A stretch of 64,000 bases of DNA, taken from NCBI GenBank assembly GCA_030248215.1, contig JASANG010004024.1, positions 115,232 through 179,231 of the forward strand, in the 5' to 3' direction. This stretch comes from Enoplolaimus lenunculus (taxonomy: Eukaryota > Nematoda > Enoplea > Enoplida > Thoracostomopsidae). Positions within the stretch are counted from its first letter, which is position 1. Each line of letters opens with the position of its first letter. The notes under the pieces were generated by a model. It was not told the origin of the DNA. It searched no databases and was given only the letters and a program-made list of their open reading frames with translations. Positions 1 through 11,300 of this stretch are shown in pieces. The position numbers were made by a program, and so were the translations under genes.

Positions 1-579
1 AATTTCCGCTATGAACATACACAACAAAATTCACTGGTGTAAAGTCTGAATACACCAGTCGTAGTAGAACTATATGTATTGAGCGAAGCAATGAAATACT
101 TGTGAAATAATTGAAAGAGTCCTATTTACTGTATTGACCCGTATAAGAGGGGGTACTGATATTTATTTAGCCTCTCCAGAGGAACCCCCTGTTATTCGGT
201 TACGGACTGTTATTTATTTTTAACCCGCGCTCCGCCGCCCCTCGTTACTTATATATCCAGTATTGCAATTTGATTGCTTGTAACCCTGATAATCAGTCAA
301 CTACAGTGAACTAATATTTTAATAAGTCATAAACTAGGTTTAACTAATTAAACTAATATGCAAATTAGCTATTAGTTAACTATTCAATCATTGGTTTTTG
401 AGGTTCTCGTTCCCTGAAACCCTTTGGTACTGAAATTAGATTGCTTATAACTCTAATAAGTAGTGAAATACAGTAAAAAGTACTAATTTAGGCGTAACCA
501 ATTATACAGATTAGCTTGTACGGCTAATAAACGGCCTAAAGTTGTAAAACCCCAACGCAAGGTTAACACCCCAGGATAA

Positions 580-735
580 AAAGCTTTCAAACAAAAAGTT
601 TATCAAAATCGGTTCAGCGGTTTCTGAGATTCTTTTCGGATGGACGGACGGACATCCGCCTTTCGACCCTCGAGCACAAAATATAAAAAACTTCGCGAAA
701 CTCCGCGCTTCGCTCAGAGTTTCGCTTCGCTCAAT
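580..735. repeat. Repeat end with GGACGGACGGAC and CGCTTCGCTC palindromes
   Basis: The stretch has the phrase AATCGGTTCAGCGGTTTCTG followed by GGACGGACGGAC, a signature seen at the ends of many invertebrate interspersed repeats. Next come imperfect palindromes built on GAGCGAAGCG and CGCTTCGCTC. The family is not identified. Confidence 0.4.
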
Positions 736-923
736 AATTGGTGAAAGCTTAATCTCAACAGATTTTTTAACAATTTCTGGACGTCAAATGAAGTAGCTTT
801 GAAATGAATATTAACAAAAGACACCGCCACATAAAAAATAACCACTAAAATAAAATAAATACTTTTCGAGGAGCCGGGTCCAAACATCCTGTTATGAAAT
901 AATTCTCGCTTTTCGGATGCCAT
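714..923 (-). CDS. Small membrane-protein-like ORF or first exon
   Basis: A 69-codon frame with ATG at 923 in a fair context (CCAAAATGG). The N-terminus MASEKRELFHNRMFGPG is polar and is followed by a hydrophobic stretch of about 20 residues (IYFILVVIFYVAVSFV), so it could be a small single-pass membrane protein or the first exon of a gene running off the left edge. A possible donor (AAAA|GTATTT) falls just before the hydrophobic part. The 3' end runs into a repeat-like CGCTTCGCTC sequence. I do not recognise the family, and chance cannot be excluded. Confidence 0.25.
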   Translation of the reverse strand: MASEKRELFHNRMFGPGSSKSIYFILVVIFYVAVSFVNIHFKATSFDVQKLLKNLLRLSFHQLLSEAKL

Positions 924-2398
924 TTTGGTTTAAGTTTCGTTAACCACCGACCTTGATTATTGTTATGCCTGAAAAAATACAAAACTATTAAATTACTGTA
1001 CTTATTTCAGCCCAATGTCTTATTCAAAATTGCTCATAAAGTTTGCCTATCAGCTGCAATCCAATACTATATTCTATTATTCCAGTTTCGAAAACAAACA
1101 AATCTGCAAAGTCAAGTTCTCTTTCCAGTCGTCGCTGCTTGTCCTTTAATAATGCGATCTCAAATAAGGCGGTGGATCCTAAACCAGTTCAAAAAACTAG
1201 TGATAAAATTTTTTGTAAAGAAACCATAAAAATACATTGCAACTACTCTAAAGAAAGTTAAAAGGAATCATAATAATAATAAAAATCAAGCGCAATAAAA
1301 CGGCAAACACCATGAGCCCAAACACAATTCAATGCAATTGTTTCTGCCAGTAACTCAAAATACATAATCAACAATTCCGTATTCGGTTAAAACCCCATGC
1401 AACAATCTGAAAATTGTGATACATAACCCACAACCCAAAATCACAAACCAACCAAACACAAACGTCCTCTTCACACATTGTTTTGTTCGAAACAGTGTCG
1501 TGATTCATGGAAGAAGAATCAAATATACTAAAAATATTTAAAAACACAATCGTATAGTTTAGCTAAAATTTTTAATTATATACTACGTAAACTTTGATAT
1601 AGAGTTAAGTTAAACTGTTCAGCTAGCAACAAATCCTGTCGGAGCCGGAAGTCGATTTTTTGAAAGAGCCGGTCCGAAACAGAATTTTAGCTGAAAACCA
1701 ACAAAAAACCTAAATGTCAAAAATGCCTCCATTAAACAGGCTCCCATCGGTCGAATCCCTCCAGATTCAGCCGGAACACAACGAATGCTCAGCAATTTGA
1801 ACTGCTCACGATTACCACGATAAATGTCGCGATTTTGCAACTGCACAAGTTTTAGAAAAACGAACCCTTTCGACTTTTCTGCTCAAACAAAAACTTACTA
1901 AATTTTCTCACGCCCGCCTGCCGCCAGTATTTTGTTGCCAGTCAAAGGCGAAAACAAAGCTGAAACGAATCCGTAACGCTTTGTGTAGTTCCAAATTGCA
2001 TTATTTGACTTTAATTTTTTCGCATCCAACTTTCGAACATCCCACAGGGCAATACAACTAAATCATCGATTTAGTATTAACAATAAATAAGACAATATTA
2101 TCAAAATAATTAGTCTGATACAATGTTGCGTGACCGTATTTGTCGTGGGGCGCCGTGCGTCACATGACGCATGAAACCCGAATTGCAATATAGCGCCGTG
2201 GGCCAAATTGCGTTCGATGGTGCACGGTGACGGACGACAGTACAGCCTCGGCCGAACATTTTCTACGTAGTTCTGGACACAAAACCCATTTTAGATAAAT
2301 AATTGAATTCAAAATTCTAAAATTATTCGAAATCAGCTGGCTCGAACCAAAATAAAAGCTACGCTTGTAATAAAGTACACAAAGGAGACAATTACTAG

Positions 2399-2813
2399 TA
2401 GGGAAACGCCGATTAACCGGATCGGCATCGGTAATAATAGGCACTTTTTGCGAATATCGGCATCGGCACTGCACAAAAGTTGCTGATCCTTTGCCAATTC
2501 TTTTTGCACATAAAAGTCAGTTGGAGTGCCAGAAATTTCATTTCAGGTCGCATATCAGTGTGTCTGGTCAGGGAAACTATTGCGTATATCTCTTGCGTTT
2601 GTGTTTGAAAAAATTAATTGAAATGAACAGTTCTTATAAAATTATAATCGTTTATGATGGTTAGGGCTTAAGTTTTTACATAGTAATGTAGTATCCTATT
2701 TGTTTATGAAGCATGGTGTGATAAAGTTGTAATCGGCATCCGCAAAATTTAAAATAAGAATCGGCATTGGTACTGCTGGCATCAGTAAAAATTTTGGTAT
2801 CGGCACATCCCTT
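2399..2813. mobile_element. hAT-like MITE, AGGGATGTGCCGAT family
   Basis: The 415-bp element has inverted ends (TAGGGAAACGCCGATTAACC at the left; the right end reads AAGGGATGTGCCGATACC on the minus strand). It is flanked by near-identical 8-bp copies: ATTACTAG at 2391-2398 and ATTACTGG at 2814-2821. Subterminal GGCATCGG repeats are typical of hAT elements. No coding capacity; it lies just downstream (in the minus sense) of the last WDR76 exon found. Confidence 0.8.
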
Positions 2814-2886
2814 ATTACTGGACTACTCAAAGTTGAGCCGTTAAAACTTGAAAAAAGCAATTGAACGGTGAACAACTATCGTTTAC

Positions 2887-5800
2887 CTTGAGTCTGCTGT
2901 AATAAAATACTGCTGCATGTTTGGGTGAAACGAAATTGAACGTACTGAGCTTCCACGAGTCATAGATTCTGTATAGTTGTTTCTGGAGCCAAAAATAAAA
3001 TCTTACAGAACATACTGTAACAAATATTCCATTGACATAAATATCAACAATATTTACAAATTTGTGTATAATGTTTAAAAGGTACGCAAGTATCCTTGAC
3101 AAGAACGCAACCGCTTTAAAAAGAGACATAATGTTCATATTTGCAATGAGTTGACCAATAAAAGCAATTTTATGTCTATAAAAATTTGTTAATATTTCAA
3201 ATCCAACAATTTTTTTCATGGTGTTTGACCCGTATGAATAGATCACAATTCATACCCAGTAGGAATTCTCAAATCAACGGCGACAACAGAACCGGCATGC
3301 AAAACAGCATAAATAACGTTTTGAGACTGGAATGTAATCGACTTGACAATGTCCTCTTCAGATAGATAAATCTGAAAACAATGCATGTACAAAACATTCT
3401 AACTACAATAAATTTTTTCACACTACAGCCCAAACCAGAATACCACCTTCTTGCACTTAATACAGTCCGTGACTATGTTACAAAAATTAGTCTTGTGCCA
3501 ACATAATTTTTGCCTATGCCGATATTGATTATTATTTTGAAATTTTCCCTATGCCGCCACTAATTTTAATTCAATGCTTAAAAACATTAGGATTACTGCA
3601 TTGCATGTTTACAAACGCGCATATTCAAAACCCAAGAACCAGAAACAGGTATAGTACTACGTATGAAAACTGTTCGCTTCAACCTTTCGTCAACACGAAG
3701 GCAACAGACATTACAGTTTCATGATCAGACGAAATGATATATATTATACGCTGGCAAGTGACATTGAAAGCATCTCAACTCAACGTAATGTGCAAAAGTA
3801 TCGGTAATAAATCGGCAATTTTTATGTAACGCCGATGTCAATATCTCGACTAGTACCGATTATTGCCGATACCGATGCCAATGGCACTTAATCGGCACAT
3901 CCCTGTCCAGGAATTTAACAGTGTACAACTAACATTGCAAATTCAATTAATAGCCTATCCAATACATTTAACTGAAAAACTTACATCACGGAAAAGCCCA
4001 GCTTCGAAATCAGTTGCGCGAATGAATCCGTCATAACTCGACGAGAAAACAGCACTGGAACCGGGGTTGAACCTATTGAACGTAAGCTCAGAAACAGGCC
4101 TGGAATGTGGTTTAAACACGCCGATCGTTGGTTCACAGAGATCACCAGGAATCGATTCCCAATCCGTCTGAATTTCAGCAAAAACACAAATCTAGTCCCG
4201 GACACAATTAAGTGCAACAGTGATCGCGTTTCAAACCGCAGCTTTGAACGCGATTCGTCGTTGCTTGGACGCAATCTTTTACATATGCAATTTATATTGC
4301 TCGCGGTTTACTACAACCATAACCGCTGTCACAACAGCGCAGTCTAGTATTAAGATTTTCAATCGCTTGTAAGCGCAGTTTCAACCGCGATTTCAAACGC
4401 AACCTCAATCGCGTCTACGCTGAGGAAAAGATAGCCTGAGCCTGAGCTCTCAGTGTGCAAAATAATGAAAAGCTGCACGGAGCGTAACTTAACAACAACA
4501 ACAATAACAACAAAAACAACAACAACAACAATAATAATAATAATAATAAACAACCACAGAAAATCAAAATCCGTTTCCGATTTAACTTGTAATCAAAATC
4601 AGTGCTTGATAAAAATTGGAAATGTAACCGGAAACGGAATTCTGTTCAGCGCCGTAATAGAAAGTCTGTCTGATACAAGTCAAACTTGAATATTTTCGAC
4701 AAAAGTAGAAATTATTGCAGGTCCCAAAGTCTTGAGCTAAATGCTAATAAATTGTTCGCACAGCTCAGTTCAACCGAGTAATTATGATCTTGGACAGCGT
4801 ACATCTGGGCAGTCAAGCCATTAAATTTAACATTTTTCTCAAACAAATCTTACCCGAAACGAACACAACCCCAACGCGCCCCACTTATCTCCAGCTGCAA
4901 CAATCAATTGATTGGCAGAAGGAAACACAGTGAGCGAAAATATCCGCTCAGGTGTTACTTTAATTCCTTGTACGTCAGAAAAGGGAGTGTTATGTTTGAG
5001 CATTTTCAACTGTTTGCACAATCTAAAAATGACACAATTTCTATCAATCATGGTAGCAATATTTTGTGTTCAAACATAACCGAGCAACTGAATACAAACT
5101 GCACATATGATAATACGCAATGTGTTAATTACGCTAGTATTAAAACTAAATTTCCATGTGTTCGCGAGTTTAGTCTTATCGCTACGGTTACTTAATTCCA
5201 GGATGCCAAAACTGTGACAAAATTACCATCAAAATTGAATTTGAATTCGAAACTAAAAATAACTTCTGCCTTCGTGCTACCCAAGTTTTCGTTAACGAAG
5301 CAAAACGATAAAACAAAACAAGATGTTTCTTGGGGGAAAACCCGCAAAACTACTTACTTCTGTTCATCACTAGCGTCCCAGTACTGCAGGCCAAATGCTG
5401 GTGGATCTAACTGGTCAGTGTCAGTTATTGAGCCAAACTGACAAGATCTGATAATGTTTGTAATCGCATTGCAATCATCAATACTTGACTTAGGGCTGAC
5501 GTAGTCTGTCACTGCCAAGTCACCACGAGGTAGGTCTTCCTGTAAACTCTTGAACTAATCTCAACGGTACATCTTGTGCAAATTCTAGCCGTATCGATGA
5601 CGTTCCAAGAGCTTAATATGTTATGCATATCACAAATTTTATAACACCACCACTTTCAACACTTTAAAAATTCTAAATTTTAGACTGGATTAGGAAACTG
5701 AAGTTGAAACACGTGGGGACAGGCCAAAATAACTGATGGAGACATGTGGCCAAACCTTCTACAAGAAGATTTGTCACTTGGGATGCTTGTGACAAAATAC

Positions 5801-7643
5801 TACCACGTTGGACACTGGAACACGATTCGTTAGTTACTAACATGCCCGAGTGCCGATAATACCTGCTTTCTTGCCTCTTCCGCTTCCGCCTTAGCTGTGG
5901 CCATAGCAAGTCTTTCTAGCGACTGATAATCCATGTTCACATAAGCCCCTGTGCATATTCGATTCTGCAGACGCCCACTTCTCCTCGTAGGCTCCACTGC
6001 CTGCCTGAAAATATGATAAACTCCGTCATCATGACGTTTTGCTTGTCTCTGCCTCGTCCAATGTTGGAGGAAATTGTTTCTAAGTTCAACCGGGGGACAT
6101 TTTATACGTTTTATTCTCTTGTGCTAAGTTCTACTATGAAATATTCGCTTCCGGGATCTAACGTAAACCTTACAAACAGGGACGGAAGTCTCGGTCTCGA
6201 CCTCGGCATTTCTCGATATTTGGCAGGTCTCGGTTTCGGTCTCAGTTTCGCTTTATTGAGTCTCGGTAGTTTGGAAAAGTGACCAGAATTCGAGAATGCA
6301 GCAAACGTATGACTGTATTGATAAAGTAAGTGGTGGTTATCGAGACCGAGACTTTTGTTGGCCGGTCTCGGTAATCACGTCTCGGTCTCGGTAATCACGT
6401 CTCGGTCTCGGTAGTCACGTCTCGATCTCGATTTTTAACCGAGACCGCCCATTCCTGCACACCAAACCAGAAAGAGTTTAGATTTTGAGATAACACTGGT
6501 AAAAGCGACAAAACTATCACCGATTAAGTACTTATGTACCATTCGGAAAATTAGGATTTTCATGGCTGACTTTTGAAATGAGAACTTTTCAAACTTTTAA
6601 GAAAAAGGATTTTTATTAACAATAATACTTAAATTTTGGTTCTAGCATATATACCTTATTAGAAGCAAGTTAAATATTTTAGAATTTTTCCACCGGACAC
6701 TGGCTATCTATAAAATATATAACCAAATCATAGAACGACGAATTTATATTAACTTTCTCCAGATTCAACAACTATTTTTGTTGTAATAAGAATAAAAATG
6801 CAGGCCAATGTATAGAGCAGCACGTAACAGTAGTATAAGCATACTCCGAAGCCTAAGCTTAATAATAAACCTATACCTAAGCCTGAACCAAGGCATAAAA
6901 TTAATCTAGAGCGTAAGCTTGCACCGTAGCAGTCACACCGAAAAATGGTCAGCCCCTGATCTAAACATGGCCCAAAATGTCAAGCATCGTCTAGGTTTCT
7001 GAATGCAACCGTCGGAGAGTATAACAGAAACGTTAATTAGCAGCAAATACATATGTACTTTGGCTTTGTCTGAAGTCTTTTAACAACTGGTTTTTTCTCC
7101 TCTGGTAAAATTCCTTGAAGCTGTTTGAAATCCTGCAATATTAAAGTAGCCATTATAATAATACTAACCATTCATTTGAGAACGAAGCGATTACCCAAAC
7201 TAGACTACGCCGTTAGCTCCGATATTGTTATTTCTACCGAGAAAAACGTACCTAAATGCTTTTCTTAATTACTAAACGTTCCAGATCTTCATTGTCCCTT
7301 GCCTATTTAGAAAAAGCAATCGACTTTCCTGTCCGGCATGGACTATAATAGAGTAATCTTGAGCTTTAGACTAATTGTTTTACCTGGCTTAGGCTTAGGA
7401 AGATGCTCATTCTTACGCATAGGTTTAGGCTTAGGAATATGCTTACAATACCGTTTCGCCCCTGTTCTTTATATTGGCCCAAAATGCTAGTACGTCACAG
7501 AGTGGTTATAGTCATGACATAAGCCGAGCATGTAACTAACTTACATTTCCAAGATTGAGAGATTCCAGTACTTTAAGTCGATGACGAATATTTTCTTCTC
7601 GGACCTGTTCGTAACTACTCTTTCGGTTGCTAACCGGTGCCAT
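2887..7643 (-). CDS. WDR76: WDR76-like WD-repeat protein (N-terminal 8 exons)
   Basis: Eight minus-strand exons join in phase: 7545-7643, 7059-7132, 5863-6004, 5358-5539, 4854-5022, 3985-4167, 3256-3371 and 2887-2982 (1061 nt, 353 codons plus 2 nt). The ATG at 7643 sits in a good Kozak context (ACCATGG). Exon 1 has the YEQVREENI...LESLNL start typical of WDR76, exon 3 the PTRRSGRLQ motif, exon 5 TPERIFSL followed by VAAGDKWGALGLC, exon 6 KPHSRPVSELTF and SSSYDGFIRATDF, and exon 8 VRSISFHPNMQQYFITAD. These match the order of WDR76/CMR1 family motifs, with WD repeats beginning in exon 5. In other animals WDR76 is a nuclear, chromatin/DNA-damage linked WD40 protein. Exon 8 ends at a donor (GTAAAC), so more exons are needed for the remaining repeats; none was recognised below 2887. 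Family assignment is from recalled motifs; exon limits are inferred. Confidence 0.85.
3470..3905. mobile_element. Second, degraded AGGGATGTGCCGAT-family element
   Basis: The right end (AATCGGCACATCCCTG at about 3889-3904) and subterminal CCGATTATTGCCGATACCGA match the 2399-2813 element. The left end is blurred. It lies in the WDR76 intron between exons 3371 and 3985. Related fragments occur near 13620-13960 and 48955-49015. Confidence 0.6.
4488..4552. repeat. (AAC)n/(AAT)n microsatellite
   Basis: A run of AAC triplets followed by AAT triplets in a WDR76 intron. It creates long spurious frames on both strands (poly-Val/Ile and poly-Thr). Confidence 0.85.
6177..6457. mobile_element. hAT-like MITE, CAGGGA...GGTCTCGG family
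   Basis: Inverted ends: CAGGGACGGAAGTCTCGGT at the left, and the right end reads CAGGAATGGGCGGTCTCGGT on the minus strand. The interior holds short tandem units of GGTCTCGGTAATCACGTCTC at about 6362-6425. It sits in WDR76 intron 2. The target duplication is not clear. Confidence 0.65.
6803..6972. mobile_element. GGCC-ended hAT-like MITE with TTAGGC/GCCTAA hexamers
   Basis: It starts GGCCAATGTATAGAGCAG and ends ATCTAAACATGGCC, with AAGCCTAAGC-type hexamers inside. It belongs to the family described at 56531-56727. Located in WDR76 intron 2. Confidence 0.65.
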
Positions 7644-8320
7644 GGTCCGTCATTTAGTATTATTCTAGTAAATACGAAAACTAAATATAAGTGCGAATTT
7701 ACCACACTTGACCCGTTTCCAAAAATCTAATCTTTTGGTTGCGAAACCTAGAATAAGGTGAGCATGATTTTCAGACTGAGCTTCCAAACACAAAACGTCT
7801 AAGTTATTTAACATGTATTCCTATATTTGCTATTAATTTTGAGCCAAGGTCGCGTTGATTGCGGTAGAGCGAGAAAACGGGAATGTCTTTCGTTGAGATA
7901 AACTGAGGCGTTTTCAGACACGCAACATAATATCATGAAAGTCAAGAACGACAACGATGAAACGTTGCCTATCCGTTCAGAGTAAAAATTCTAATTCAAA
8001 ATGCACAGCGCCTCAACTAAGGAAATGAAATCCTAACTGAATAATAACATGATCCTATATAAGTCTTGAAACAAAAATAGAATAAGTTTACTTTAAAAAT
8101 ACAATTACAAAAAATAAATACAATAAAGCATATCACAAGAAGTCCGCCCAATTGCAATTTTTTCTAAACGCTATTCCTACTGAATTTAAAATGTTAAATC
8201 GCTTAATCAAAAATCGCCCCTAGCCAGCACTCAAATAATGCATGCTTAAATGTACATATTGTGAATATCAATGACTCCGAGCACAACTTCAAGTCACTAA
8301 ATAATCTAAATAATCATCCT
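7644..8320. other. LARP7-WDR76 intergenic gap
   Basis: This 0.7 kb separates the presumed LARP7 stop (8321) from the WDR76 start codon (7643). It should hold the LARP7 3'UTR and the WDR76 promoter. I saw no clear minus-strand AATAAA and no recognisable repeat; the sequence is plain AT-rich DNA. Confidence 0.5.
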
Positions 8321-11300
8321 TCATTCCGCATCAGTACTTGTATTTTCCGCTGACAACTGCAGGACACACGCTCGTTCTTCCAACTAAAAATAATTGCAGT
8401 ATTACAAAAACATTAGGTCACTCAACCTCAAAACCAGAAATATATCCAAGATTCAACCATTACATTAATATAAAATGTTATTACTATTAGATACCCATGA
8501 GCGGCCTATGTAAACCTCGCTGCCGTCCAAAAATCTCACCATCCCATCATAAGAATTTGATGTGTGGTCAAACGTAGGATTTCGGGAGTTTGAGATTTCG
8601 GGATATGATCGAAGGGGGATTTCGGTATTTTGGGATATGGTCGAAGGTGGGATTTTGGGATTTCGGGATATGGTCGAAGGTGGGATTTTGGGTTTTCGGG
8701 ATATGGTCGAAGGTGGGATTTTGGGATATGGTCGATGGTGGGATTTTCGGATATGGTCGAAGGTGGGATTTTAGGAGTTCGGGATGTGGTCGAAGGTGGG
8801 ATTTTGGGATATGGTCGAAGGTGGGATTTTTGGATTTCGAGATATGGTTGATGATGAGCCCAAGGCTAACCGTAAGCCCAAGCCTAGTCCTAAGCCTAAG
8901 ATTTAGCCCAAGGGTTATTTTAAGACTTAATTAACGTGAACCTCGCAAGAGCCTAAGCCGAAGCCTAAGATTTAGCCCAAGAGTTATTCAAGATCTAATT
9001 TTTGTTTGATTAAAACCTATTCATAAAGCCTCGGCTTAAGCCTAAGCCAGTGCTATCTGTGGTCTAAATCTACGCTTAAACAAAGCGCGCTCCTAAAGCC
9101 TAAGCGTAAACTGACTCTATTATAGCCCCTCCGGAAAACGATCCGGCCCTGTTCTGTACACAGGACCCTAAGACTTAGCCCGTAATGGTCATTTATGATT
9201 TATTCTACGTTTAAACCAATTCCTAGAGCCTCAGCGTCATAAAACTATGCCTAAGCCTAGGCCTAAGCCTGAGCCATAGACTAAGCCACAGCCTACACCT
9301 AAGGCTAAGGCACCTCTAAAATGTATATCTAAGCTTTACACCAGATGTTACGGATAAACGCCTAAATACCTAAGCCTAAGACGGAGCGTTGCATATTCCT
9401 AAACCTAAATCTTGATCCAAAGGATTGCATAATCCTAAATCTAAGCCTAAGCCTAAGGAATTTCATTCAATGAATTTTCTTGAAATCGCAAAATCCCAAC
9501 ATCCCAAAATACCACCACAAACCAAAAGTATCAATTTTTTAGTTGGGACGGCGGGATTTTGGGACGGCACTCATCTATACATGGGCCCATAGACCAGTAT
9601 CGTATTCAAAACATTTTAGATTAAAACTAATTTTAAAAATGTAAGTACCGAACCTTGTCTATTCCACGTTGACGCCGCTTTAGGCGCTCTAATGGTAAGC
9701 CGGAGTTCGATAAGGAAAGAAACCACCCGCGATTGACTGAGTTTTCTCTTAGTGACAGTAATACTTCTTTCGTTTGTTCCATATTTTTTCGCTGCCATTG
9801 TTTATATAGATGTTTAGTTTCAAGCCAATTAGAACTGCAAATCAAAAAGAACATATGAGCGCCAATGATACATTCGGTTGGCAGCAGACATAACTTAAAT
9901 CGGTACTGGAACCAGAAACGAGACGTAAGTGCACTAGACGAATATATTAACGCAGCCACATGTCCTTAGATCAAAAATAGAGTGCTGACACATTATTATC
10001 TTCAATTTATCAAATCACCAGTTACCACAACCAACTGGTTTGAAACACCAATACTGGTACCGAAGTTTTAGCTAAGTAGTTTTGATTAGTACATACCCAA
10101 GCATGCATAAATCCGACATTAGAAATTGGTTTTCGAGACAGATGTAAATTTCAGTTCACACTTTTTGAACTTTTGAACCGAGAGAACTCCGTACCGAAAC
10201 TAAGCGGGCTGGATCGTAATTATTGCAATTTCACTGTCACTTACTAACTCATTATCACTAAGTTTCGTACACTTTGTTTTGCAGCTTGAGTTGAATTTTT
10301 CAAGTCATTTTCTTTGCGACGTTTTCGTTTTCTTTTTCGCTTGGTAGACTTACGCGTTTCGTTGAGCTGGGCCTGAAAAAGCAAAAAACAGGAATGTTAA
10401 AGTATTTTTGCGTGACTCAATTAAGCCATTACATATAATTTTAAATTCCAAGCCAGATGTCAATGTAATTGCCCCTGCTGAACCGCTCCGGTATTATAAT
10501 TTGGCCGTTTTCTTAACTTTGCTAATTTTTAAGAATCTCTTTTGAAAGCCACTTGTACTCCGAATATAAGCCATTGATGGTGGATTTCACTTCAGTCGAT
10601 GATGAAAATCTAAAATATAACAGATAAAATAAATACCTATGTTCGACTAAGGTTGTTTCACAAATAATAGAGCAAAAAATACGATTAAAATGAAATTTTT
10701 GGTGAAATGCATTTTTCACTTTCCGGTTCCGGTTACGGTTCCGGTAAAATTTTCAAATTCCGGTTCCGGTAAATTGTAATTCCGGTTGCACCCTGCCATT
10801 AACCAGAAGTGACATTTTTCGGACACAAATGCAGTACGGTGTTAATGTTCTGTTTAACTTTAATCAAGGCCTATTAAATCGAAATCAGGAAAACCACTGT
10901 GTCTGGCTGAAATGGGGTAAGCAAAAATCTAAACACACGCTATGATAACTAACGCAAATTATACAAAGGTCAAGTCAACTGGAAAATACCACTCATAAAA
11001 GAGTGGAGGAGTGTGTTTAGCGCCCAAATGGCAAACCGGAATGACGCCGTTTGCCGAGCAATGGATTTTTCAGTAGCCTACAGTTTTGAAATAAAAAAAT
11101 TTCCGCAGATCAATGACAGACATGTAGTATCCAGCTGATTTATACCAAATTTAGGACCCGTTACAGCTTCCATTATTCTAAAATATACGTTGAAAATTTA
11201 AAACTAGTGCTTTTATAAGCCCAGAAGCGAAGCTCACCGATTTAGATTTTTTCGCAGTATTCTCAGTACTAGTGCTTGCATCTTCAGCAACACAACGCTT

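Larger units (their letters stand above)
1..2390. other. Left-edge region without assignable gene
   Basis: Apart from the repeat near 600-730 and the ORF at 714-923, nothing could be assigned. A frame at 1619-1846 (minus) starts after an acceptor-like CAG and is open for 75 codons but shows no WD-repeat match, so it was not added to the WDR76 model. A frame at 1043-1261 (plus) is Ser/Lys-rich with no family signal. A degraded GC-rich hairpin repeat lies around 2120-2260. Confidence 0.4.

Noticed and set aside
1619-1846. Minus frame after a CAG acceptor, considered as the next WDR76 exon
   Set aside because: In the phase required by exon 8 it stops soon, and no WD motif is visible in any frame.
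2827-3246. 139-codon minus frame
   Set aside because: Overlaps a real WDR76 exon (2887-2982) in the wrong frame; only the exon's own frame has the family motif.
8590-8934. 114-codon Gly/Trp/Phe-rich open frame (plus) and its two sister frames
   Set aside because: All three frames are open because the stretch is a minisatellite; no start context, no splice support.
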